Shown piece after piece: positions 54,771 through 62,692 of a stretch of DNA of 64,000 nt. The notes beneath the pieces are model-generated. The model had not been told where the DNA came from and did no database searches. It saw nothing but the letters and a program-made list of their open reading frames with translations. The stretch lies in the NCBI GenBank assembly GCA_963702695.1, contig CAVPDS010000034.1, positions 62,001 through 126,000 of the forward strand. The letters are read 5' to 3'. Source of the DNA: VAZQ01 sp963702695. GTDB lineage: Bacteria; Pseudomonadota; Alphaproteobacteria; Rhizobiales; Xanthobacteraceae. The position numbers and the translations under genes are program-made. The number at the start of each line of letters is the position of its first letter. Position 1 is the stretch's first letter.

Positions 54771-56390
54771 ATGACGGGGCCTCAAAAAATGAAGCAGCAG
54801 ATCAATATTTTGTCCGCAAGCGCGCTGGCCGTGGCGATGTCCGTCATCTGCGCGCCCCTCAGTCACGCTCAGGACAAGAACAATATGGCGCCATCCTTTC
54901 AGATCGTGGAGGCGTCTATCGATGACATCCAGGCGGCCTACAAATCCGGCAAGCTCACCGCTCATCAATTGGTGCAAGCCTACCTGGACCGTATCGCGGC
55001 CTACGACAAGAACGGTCCGAAGATCAACTCGATCATCACGCTCAATCCGCACGCCTTGGAAGAAGCCGACAAGCTGGACGCTGCATTCAAGCGCTCCGGT
55101 TTTGTCGGCCCGCTGCATGGCATTCCGGTGCTGGTGAAGGACGAGATCGACGCCGCGGGGATGCCAACGACGCTCGGCACGCTCGTGTTCAAGGATTACC
55201 GCCCGCCGCGCGACGCCTTCCCCGTGGAGCAATTACGCAAGGCGGGCGCGATCGTCCTCGGCAAGACCACGTTGAGCGAGTACGCGGCCGGCGACACGTA
55301 TGGCTCGATGTTCGGCGTCACCCGCAATCCGTATGACCTGGAGCGCACGGTCGGCGGCTCATCGGGCGGCTCCGGCGCTGCGCTCGCCGCGAACTTCACC
55401 ACGCTTGCACTCGGCGAAGAGACGTCCGCATCCATTCGCCGGCCCGGCGCCTGGAATGAGATCGTTGCACTGCGCCCGACACCCGGCCTGGTGAGCCGTA
55501 GCGGCATGTGGGACGGATACCCGTCCCCGGTCGCGCAGATGGGCCCGATGGCCCGCACCGTGCGCGATGTCGCCAAGCTCCTGGACGGCATGGTGGGGTA
55601 CGATGCGGAGGATCCGGTTACGGCGCTCGGCGTCGGAAAGATCGACGGCAGCTATACCCGGTTCCTGGACAAGGACGGCCTCAAGGGTGCGCGCATCGGC
55701 ATCCTGCGCGAGCCGATCGGAGCCAACTCGGAACCGGACTCGGAAGACTTCAAGACCGTCGACGCCGCATTCAAGAAGAATGTCGCGGAACTGAAAAATG
55801 CCGGCGCCATCATCGTCGATCCGGTCGTGATCCCAAACATCAAAAGGCTGCTGGCCAAGCGCGAGCGCAACCCGGTCGTGACGGAGGAGTCGTTGCGGTT
55901 CTATCTCGCCCGCAACCCGAACTCGCCGTTCAAGACGCACGAGGACATCGGCAAGTCCCCCGATATCGACAAGAGCTTTCCTCCCACCAAGGCAAATCAA
56001 TGGAAGAAGCCAGCGCCGCCCTTGGATACGGCCAAGTATCTCGAATTCCTGGAAGCTCGCGAAGAATTGACGTTCAACGTCTTCAAGGTGATGGCCGACA
56101 ACAAGCTCGACGCCATCGTGCACAAGTCAGTGGAGCACCAGCCGACCCTCATCAAGGATGGAACCAATCCGCCCTACTCCAGCAATAAAGGCGTACCCGC
56201 GTTGAACACCTTCCTGGTCTATGCTTCCACGATGACCGTGCCGGCCGGATTTACGAAGGACAATCTTCCCGTCGGCATCACGTTCTTCGGCCGGCCTTAC
56301 GACGAACCGCTGCTGCTTAAGCTCGCCTATTCCTATGAGCAGGCAACTCACCATCGCACGCCGCCGACAACTACGCCGCCACTGCCGTAG
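54771..56390 (+). CDS. Exported amidase-signature family hydrolase
   Basis: A 539-residue amidase with a Sec signal peptide ending at SHAQ. The Ser-cisSer-Lys triad is Lys123 in VLVKDEIDAAG, the cis-Ser near 197 in GGSSGGSGAAL, and nucleophile Ser221 in EETSASIRRPGA. The usual TDTGGSIR is here ETSASIRR, a conservative but unusual change. Periplasmic amidases of this type cleave aliphatic or aryl amides. ATG at 54771 or 54789 are both possible. It follows the binding protein by 128 bp and precedes an AtoE-type carrier, so it may release a short acid that AtoE imports. Confidence 0.87.
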   Translation: MTGPQKMKQQINILSASALAVAMSVICAPLSHAQDKNNMAPSFQIVEASIDDIQAAYKSGKLTAHQLVQAYLDRIAAYDKNGPKINSIITLNPHALEEADKLDAAFKRSGFVGPLHGIPVLVKDEIDAAGMPTTLGTLVFKDYRPPRDAFPVEQLRKAGAIVLGKTTLSEYAAGDTYGSMFGVTRNPYDLERTVGGSSGGSGAALAANFTTLALGEETSASIRRPGAWNEIVALRPTPGLVSRSGMWDGYPSPVAQMGPMARTVRDVAKLLDGMVGYDAEDPVTALGVGKIDGSYTRFLDKDGLKGARIGILREPIGANSEPDSEDFKTVDAAFKKNVAELKNAGAIIVDPVVIPNIKRLLAKRERNPVVTEESLRFYLARNPNSPFKTHEDIGKSPDIDKSFPPTKANQWKKPAPPLDTAKYLEFLEAREELTFNVFKVMADNKLDAIVHKSVEHQPTLIKDGTNPPYSSNKGVPALNTFLVYASTMTVPAGFTKDNLPVGITFFGRPYDEPLLLKLAYSYEQATHHRTPPTTTPPLP

Positions 56391-56452
56391 GTTCGCACGA
56401 CAAAAGCAACCGCCTCGTAACGGCGAAGGAAATCATCGGGACGAGGAAAGCC

Positions 56453-57922
56453 ATGACCGCAGCCAACGACGTGAGGCACACTGAAACCCGTCGCCAAGCA
56501 CCGGTCGAGGACCCCGGCGAATCCCTGTTTGCCCGCCTGGGGCTTCGCTTCACGAACTGGGCGGAGCGCTGGTTTCCAGACGCCTATGTTTTCGTGGCAT
56601 TGGCGGTCGCCGTCGTCGCGCTGGCGGCGCTTCTCAATGGCGCCCCCGTGGTCGCCGTCGTCACTTCGTTTGGCGACGGCTTTTGGAGCCTGATCACCTT
56701 CACCATGCAGATGGCGATGGTCGTCATCAGCGGCTATGTGGTCGCGAGTTCGCCTCCGGCCGCAAAGCTGATCGACGCAATCGCCACCTTGCCGCGCAGC
56801 GGCCGATCGGCGGTCGCCTTCGTCGCGACCGTCAGCATGCTGACCTCACTGCTCAACTGGGGCATGAGCCTGATCTTCAGCGGTCTGCTGATCCGGGCGC
56901 TGGCGAGGCGCACCGATCTGCGCATGGATTATCGTGCTGCCGGGGCTGCGGGCTATCTCGGCCTCGGCGCGACCTGGGCGCTGGGGCTCAGCTCGTCGGC
57001 CGCGCAGCTTCAGGCGAATGCGGCGAGCCTGCCGAAGCCGCTGCTCCAGATCACCGGCGTGATCCCGTTCTCGCAGACGATCTTCCTCTGGCAGTCGATC
57101 ACCATCGCGATCGTGCTGATTGTCGTTTCCATTGTCCTGTCGCTGCTGTCGGCCCCTTCCGAGCAGCGGACGGTCACGGCGCAAATGATGGACGTTAACG
57201 TCGAAGCGCAGACTTTCCAACTGCCGCGGCCCGATCGACCGGGCGAATGGCTCGAATACAGTCCGCTGATCACGCTGATCATCGTCGCGCTCGGCGGCGG
57301 CTGGATCGCGCACGAGTTCGCGACCAAGAACCCGATCATCGCGATTTCCAATCTCAATACCTACAACCTGATGTTCCTGATGCTCGGCGCGCTGCTGCAT
57401 TGGCGGCCGCGAAATTTCCTCAACGCCGTCGCCAAGGCGGTGCCGGCGACGACCGGCGTGCTGATCCAGTTCCCGCTCTACGGCGGCATCGCGACCATGA
57501 TGACCACCGCGAAGGGATTCGGCGGCCTCACCGTCGCGGATCAGGTGGCGCATGCCTTCGTCAGCTTGACGACGCACGGCACCTTTCCGGTCGCCATGGC
57601 GATCTACTCGGCGGTGCTCGGATTCTTCATCCCATCGGGCGGCGGGAAATGGATCATCGAAGCGCCCTATGTCATGCAGGCCGCCAATGATCTGAAAGTA
57701 CATCTGGGCTGGGCGGTCCAGGTCTACAATACCGCCGAAGCGTTGCCGAACCTCATCAACCCGTTCTGGATGCTGCCGCTCCTCGGCGTACTCGGCTTAC
57801 GGGCGCGGGATATCGTCGGATTCACATTCCTGCAACTCGTCGTGCATTTTCCAATCGTGTTGTTCCTGTTGTGGCTGTTCGCTCGCACACTGACCTATAT
57901 TCCCCCGGTAATTCCGCAATAG
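56453..57922 (+). CDS. Short-chain fatty acid transporter, AtoE family
   Basis: A 489-residue membrane protein of the TIGR00366/AtoE family. It has about twelve helices; conserved blocks include NWAERWFPDAYVFVALAVAV, MLTSLLNWGMSLIFSGLLIR, GLGATWALGLSSSAAQLQA and FIPSGGGKWIIEAPYVMQAA. Family members carry short-chain fatty acids such as butyrate. The N-terminal 30 residues are soluble. The start ATG follows GAGGAAAGCC. It lies 62 bp after the amidase. Confidence 0.9.
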   Translation: MTAANDVRHTETRRQAPVEDPGESLFARLGLRFTNWAERWFPDAYVFVALAVAVVALAALLNGAPVVAVVTSFGDGFWSLITFTMQMAMVVISGYVVASSPPAAKLIDAIATLPRSGRSAVAFVATVSMLTSLLNWGMSLIFSGLLIRALARRTDLRMDYRAAGAAGYLGLGATWALGLSSSAAQLQANAASLPKPLLQITGVIPFSQTIFLWQSITIAIVLIVVSIVLSLLSAPSEQRTVTAQMMDVNVEAQTFQLPRPDRPGEWLEYSPLITLIIVALGGGWIAHEFATKNPIIAISNLNTYNLMFLMLGALLHWRPRNFLNAVAKAVPATTGVLIQFPLYGGIATMMTTAKGFGGLTVADQVAHAFVSLTTHGTFPVAMAIYSAVLGFFIPSGGGKWIIEAPYVMQAANDLKVHLGWAVQVYNTAEALPNLINPFWMLPLLGVLGLRARDIVGFTFLQLVVHFPIVLFLLWLFARTLTYIPPVIPQ

Positions 57923-58051
57923 CGGTCTGCCCGATCGGCAAGGTACCGTTGTCCCGTACCGATTGAACGAGATATTGTCTTGGCCTAGGTTGCGCGGCGG
58001 TGCCCGCCAATATTTACGGTTTCGTTCGAAAAACGTCTTGGGAGGATCCAA

Positions 58052-59104
58052 ATGAAGCGCTATTTCGCGTCCTTTTCCGCGCTCGCGCTGTTGCTGTCCG
58101 CAGGGCCTGCGTTCGCGCAGGTCAAGGCCAAGGCACAAAACGTGCCGGAAATTCCGTATCGAATCCGTGCCCAACTTCCTGAAGCTGCCGGCCGGGCGAA
58201 TACCTGGGCGAATCGGTCGGGGTGGCGACCAACTCCAAAGGCCATATCTTCGTCTATCACCGCAGCGCCAACACCCGCCTGTTCGAGTTCGACCAGAACG
58301 GCACTTTCGTCCGCGAGATCGGCAAGGGCTACTACGGCTTCGAATTCGCGCACTCGGTGCGCGTCGATCGCGCAGGACAACATCTGGACCGTCGACGAGG
58401 GGACCAACATGGTCATCAAGTTCAATCCCGGAGGGCAAGGTCGTCATGGTGATCGGCCGCCGGCCGGCCGCGGTCGCAGGCGCGGTCGCGACCATCACCG
58501 GCCCGAACCGCCCGGCGCAGAAATATATCTTCGGCCGCCCGACCGATGTCGCTTGGGACCCGCAGGGCAACATCTTCGTGTCGGACGGCTACTGCAACAA
58601 TCGGGTGGTGAAGTACGACAAGAACGGCCGGTTCCTGGCACAGGTCGGCAGCGAGAAAGCCGGCAACGGAACCCGGCCAGTTCAACCTGCCGCACGGGCT
58701 CGCGGTCGACGCGCAAAGGCAACGTCTACGTGGCCGACCGCAGCCAACATCCGCTATCAGGTCTTCGACAACAACCTGAAGCCGAAAGCGATCTACGACA
58801 ACATCGGCGATCGCTGGACCGTGTGCGTTTCGCCGGGTCCGCACCAGTATCTCTTCACCTCCAACTCCAATCCCAACGGCAACCGCCCGGGCACCTGGGA
58901 CGATCACCGGCGAAATCTACAAGATGGAATTGGACGGCAACGATCATCGGCAAGTTCGGCCATGCCAGCAAACAGTTCGGCGGCTTCCAGGTGGTCCACA
59001 TGATGGATTGCCGCAATCCCAACGAGATCATCGTCGGCGAGATCGAGTCCTGGCGCGTGCAGAAGCTCATCCTGAAGCAGTCGAAGGCCGAGATTGCGCA
59101 ATAG
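58052..59104 (+). pseudogene. Exported NHL-repeat protein, broken by about nine +1 frameshifts
   Basis: The product can be followed only by changing frame repeatedly. It starts MKRYFASFSALALLLSAGPA (signal peptide), then VPNFLKLPAG, EYLGESVGVATNSKGHIFVY, AQDNIWTVDEGTNMVIKFNP, GRPTDVAWDPQGNIFVSDG, PGQFNLPHGLAVDAQ, KGNVYVADRS, NIRYQVFDNN and finally TIIGKFG...KLILKQSKAEIAQ. Each shift is a net gain of one base, at about 58161, 58195, 58372, 58431, 58672, 58723, 58742, 58905 and 58938. Six copy an adjacent base. Because GC is high no stop codon results. Whether this is decay or a base-calling problem cannot be decided here. It has a ribosome site (GGGAGG) 7 bases before the ATG and a close relative directly downstream. 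Confidence 0.8.
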
Positions 59105-59140
59105 CGCGAGCGTCACCGCATCAGGAACAGGAGTATCCCC

Positions 59141-60203
59141 ATGAAACGCTTTTCGCAGTTGTTGCTGGCCGCAACGCTCTTCGCCGCCGCGCCGGCCGCC
59201 GCTCAGACGGTGCCCGAGATCGCCTTCGATTCCGCCGCCAATCCGCTGAAGCTTCCCGACGACATCTATCTCGGTGAAGCCGCCGGCGTGGCGACCAATT
59301 CCAAGGGCGATATCTTCGTCTACACCCGCACCGGCCATCCGACGGTTTCGCTCGGCACGGCGCGCGCGCATTCGCGCACGGCGGTTCGCGGCTGTTCCAG
59401 TTCGATCGGACCGGGAAATTCATCCGCGAGATCGGCGCAGGACAGCTACGGCTTCATGTTCGCCCAGCAAGTCCGCATCGATCCGCAGGACAACATCTGG
59501 GTGGTCGATCAGATGACGAACATGGTCATCAAGTTCGATCCCAACCGGCAACTCAAAATGTTGCTGGGTCGCAAGGCGGAGGCGGTCAACGTCCCGGCGC
59601 GCCCGCGCGGCCGCGGCGCCTGCTGCGCCCGCCGCCGGCGGCCCCCGTCCCGGCGCCGGCGCCCCGACCGATCTCTTCGACCGGCCGACCGATGTGGCCT
59701 GGGACGCCGCCGGAAACATCTACGTGGCGGACGGCATCGGCAACACCCGCGTCGCCAAGTTCGACAAGAACGGCATGTTCGTCAAGTCATGGGGTTCGAA
59801 GGGGACCGAGCCGGGCCAGTTCGCCGCCGCGCGCGCGATCGCGGTCGATGCGCAAGGCAATGTCTATGTCGCCGACAGCGGCAATAAGCGGATCCAGGTC
59901 TTCGACAGCAACGGGACCTTCAAGACCCAGTACACCAACGTCGGATCGCCGCAGGCGCTCTGCATCACGCCGGGGCCGAATCAGTTCCTCTACAGCTCCA
60001 ATTCAAATCCCCCCAATGACATCGACGTGGCGGGCGAAATCTACAAGATGAAACTGGACGGAACGGTCATCGGCAAATTCGGCAAGGCCGGTCGGCTTCC
60101 GAAAGAGTTCAACTTCGTCAACGCCATCGACTGCCGCGCCGAAAATACCCTGCTCGTGGGCGAAATCGGCAATCTGAGAGTCCAGAAACTGACGCTACAT
60201 TAG
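59141..60203 (+). pseudogene. Exported NHL-repeat protein, broken by about three frameshifts
   Basis: A tandem paralogue of the gene before it. It starts MKRFSQLLLAATLFAAAPAA, runs to GEAAGVATNSKGDIFVYTRT, shifts near 59365 (a GC-dinucleotide gain) into AFAHGGSRLFQFDRTGKFI, shifts back near 59442 (+1) to SYGFMFAQQVRIDPQDNIWV, and shifts again between about 59600 and 59680 into LFDRPTDVAWDAAGNIYVAD, KIQVFDSN-type repeats and the end VGEIGNLRVQKLTLH. The last 170 codons are clean. The Ala/Pro/Arg-rich GC-rich stretch at 59600-59680 marks a low-complexity linker absent from the first copy. Confidence 0.78.
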
Positions 60204-60256
60204 GCGGACGCGATACGGATTCGATTGCGCCGCATTGCGCCTCAGGAATATGCACC

Positions 60257-60288
60257 GGCCCCCCGCTGATGATCTCAGTGTGGGGGCC
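60257..60288. terminator. GC-rich hairpin between convergent genes
   Basis: GGCCCCCCGCTGA-TGATC-TCAG and TGTGGGGGCC form a stem of about 12 pairs between the NHL gene (plus) and the Bug gene (minus). It lacks a clear T run on either side but sits where both transcripts must end. Confidence 0.5.
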
Positions 60289-60429
60289 TAGTCTAGTGTT
60301 ATCTGAGCGGAACGAATGCGAAAGCATGAACCTTGGCGCCAGGTGAGCGAAAGCCAGCTACGACAGCTCGCGGCCCACCGCCAGAATTATGTCCGGCTCC
60401 GGCACGTTGCACCTCGCGTGGTAGCTTTC

Positions 60430-61449
60430 CTACTGCCGTTCGATTCCCGATTTCTCGATCACCTCCGCCCACTTCTGGATGTCCATCACCATGCGCGCGC
60501 GCATTCCCTCGGGCGTGCTGCCGCGCGCCTCCACTCCGAGCCGCCGAGCCTTCGCCCGAAGGTCCGGATCTGAAAGCGCCTCGTTGATCCTTACGTTCAG
60601 CGTCTTGAGAATGTCGGCCGGTAAGCCGGCCGGCGCGGAAAGACCATTCCAACTGGTCACGACGTAGTCCGGGAAACCGCTCTCCCTCGCGGTTGGGACA
60701 TCAGCCAGCAGCGGATTTCGCTCCTCACCGGAAGTTGCGACGATCCTGACCTTTCCGTCGCTCAGCCCTGCTTGCAAACCGGCGTAGTAATCGAACCCGA
60801 CGTCGACATCGCCCCTTAAGATCGCGGTCAGAAGTGCCGGCGTTGTCTTGTACGGAATGATGGTGACATCCAAGCCATTCATCTGCTTGAACATATGAGC
60901 TGACAGATTCTGCGTGCTGCCGGAACTGATCGCGCCGAAATTCAGTTTTCCGGGATACTTGCGGGCTGTGGCGACCACGTCGCTCAATGAGCTCAGATCG
61001 GAGGCCCCTTTGACGGCGAGCAACATTTCAAAACTTGCCGTGATCGAAATCTGGGTGAAGTCCGCGAGAATATTGTAGGGCCGCGTCTTGAACAGTGACA
61101 CGCCGACAGCCTGACTGTTTCCGGTCACCCCGAGAGTATACCCGTCTGCCGGGGTGTCGAGCACGGCCTTTCCGGACGAAAAGCCGCCAGGCCCTGGACG
61201 ATTCTCGATCACGAACTGCTGCTTCGTCCTCTCGCTGAGCTTTTCCGCGAGCAGCCGCATTGTAATATCGCCGACCCCGCCGGGCCCAAATGGAATGCAA
61301 ATCCGAACCGGTTTATTTGGAAATCCTGGTTCGGCCTCACTCCTGTTCGAGAGCGCGAGCAGCATGGGCGATGCCAGGCACACGGCCGCTATCGACAATC
61401 GAAATCCACGCAGTCGAGCGTGACAAAAAAACTGTATGATCGAACCCAT
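60430..61449 (-). CDS. Canonical Bug/TctC-type solute-binding protein
   Basis: A 339-residue exported binding protein. After a signal peptide the mature part starts FPNKPVRICIPFGPGGVGD, then FVIENRPGPGGFSSGKAV, DVTIIPYKTTPALLTAILRG and VPTARESGFPDYVV. Unlike the FYxGK proteins elsewhere in the window, this is the classic Bordetella Bug type that binds carboxylates. No TctA/TctB genes are nearby. It is monocistronic, with convergent NHL gene downstream. Confidence 0.89.
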   Translation of the reverse strand: MGSIIQFFCHARLRGFRLSIAAVCLASPMLLALSNRSEAEPGFPNKPVRICIPFGPGGVGDITMRLLAEKLSERTKQQFVIENRPGPGGFSSGKAVLDTPADGYTLGVTGNSQAVGVSLFKTRPYNILADFTQISITASFEMLLAVKGASDLSSLSDVVATARKYPGKLNFGAISSGSTQNLSAHMFKQMNGLDVTIIPYKTTPALLTAILRGDVDVGFDYYAGLQAGLSDGKVRIVATSGEERNPLLADVPTARESGFPDYVVTSWNGLSAPAGLPADILKTLNVRINEALSDPDLRAKARRLGVEARGSTPEGMRARMVMDIQKWAEVIEKSGIERQ

Positions 61450-61708
61450 GAGATGCCTCCCTGCGCGTATCTTTCTGCTTTGGCAAAACGCCGTCTAGAG
61501 ATTGTGGCGTTCGTACCATCAGATCGATGCAATATCCACACACGCGGGGCGACAGTAGCTCTTCAATGCAAAGACGCTTTTTGACGGGGCGCGGAACCGC
61601 CGCCTCGGTTCAATTCACTCGTGAATGCGTGACCGCATGGATTGGAGGACGGTCCCGCAGGCGAACCATGCACGCTGCCGCGATGCGGACGGTTCGTTCA
61701 CCGCGTCA

Positions 61709-62035
61709 TCATTGGCCCGGAAAGCTCACCTCGTCGGACAGAAAGGCGCCGGCCGCGATGCTCTGAATGAGCCCGTCGTAGATGCTCAGCGCTTCGACGA
61801 CCTTCCCTTCATGACACACGATGCGTGCATTCATCATCGCGACCATCGCGTCGCTGGCGCCGGCCGCGGAGATCGAATTGCTGGCCTCGCGCTGCTCGAT
61901 CATCATCATGACCTGCAGGTCGCGGGCAGCGCATCCTCGCGTGAAGCCACCCGCGTTCACGCTGCCTATGCCGGAACACAGACAAGCTGACACGAGCACG
62001 CCATTGATGATTTGCCGACATGATTTCCTGAACAT
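61709..62035 (-). CDS. Small exported protein of unknown function
   Basis: A 108-residue protein with a clear start: GGAGG lies 6 bases before the ATG. Residues 1-28 form a signal peptide (VLVSACLCSGIGSVNAGG), possibly with a lipoprotein-like Cys at 18 or 20. The mature part is Met- and Ala-rich (DLQVMMMIEQREASNS and AMVAMMNARIVCHEGKVVE) and may be helical. Three Cys in total could form a disulfide. I do not recognise the family. It is the gene before the Bug protein on the same strand, 259 bp apart. Confidence 0.6.
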   Translation of the reverse strand: MFRKSCRQIINGVLVSACLCSGIGSVNAGGFTRGCAARDLQVMMMIEQREASNSISAAGASDAMVAMMNARIVCHEGKVVEALSIYDGLIQSIAAGAFLSDEVSFPGQ

Positions 62036-62242
62036 GACTGACCTCCTATTGATCTTGTTTTTGCCGATCGTCGCTTACGCAACAGCCGATCGGAAAGCGC
62101 CACTGCGAAGCTTGTCGCTGAGCGCGTGACGAGTAGCCGCGTTGTAAGCGTTCGGCGTGGATCGCTGTTTCTCGGCGGGGGTCAGAAGCGGCCTGCCTCA
62201 GGGGCAGCCGCCTCCGAAGTCCCGACGGCGCACATCAAGTGC

Positions 62243-62446
62243 CTACTGCCGCTCCCGGTCGCCCGTCGCCATATCGAACCAGATCTTCTCGAAGCTCGAG
62301 AAATGGCCCGCGGCCTGGGGAGCCGCCTGCGCGCGCGTGTCGAAGGCGCCCCGCTTCTGAGCAGAGGCGGGCTGCGCCGCCGCGAGCGCGAACGCGGTCG
62401 AGAGAACGACTGCGGACGAGAGCGCGATTGTGGTCTTCGCGAACAT
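62243..62446 (-). CDS. Very small exported protein
   Basis: A 67-residue protein. ATG at 62446 has AGGAGA 8 bases upstream. Residues 1-29 are a signal peptide (MFAKTTIALSSAVVLSTAFA to PASAQ). The mature 38 residues are KRGAFDTRAQAAPQAAGHFS followed by SFEKIWFDMATGDRERQ. Short exported proteins with a near-identical MFAKTTIALS leader are, as far as I recall, common in Bradyrhizobium-like bacteria and of unknown function. It lies between another small exported gene and the glycosyltransferase gene, all on the minus strand. Confidence 0.62.
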   Translation of the reverse strand: MFAKTTIALSSAVVLSTAFALAAAQPASAQKRGAFDTRAQAAPQAAGHFSSFEKIWFDMATGDRERQ

Positions 62447-62692
62447 TGTCGTGTCTCCTGCTGTTCTTCTGGTGCTCACACCTATCGTGTGCGCAGCGAC
62501 TATGTTCGCGACGCCAGCCACCGTAAATCAGCCTGAGGTACTACGGGTTCCGTCGGGGCGAAAGTACCCGATGCTGGAAAGCCAGATGAAATGGATGCTT
62601 CCGCAAGCTATGGCATAAGTGATGGCAGCGCCTTGGTCGCAGTACTGAAGTATTGATGAATCAACGCCGTGCCGGATCTGCCTCCGCGCGAA

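Noticed and set aside
58052..60203. Programmed ribosomal frameshifting in the NHL genes
   Set aside because: Nine shifts in one gene, all at different sequences and without a common slippery site, cannot be a programmed event.
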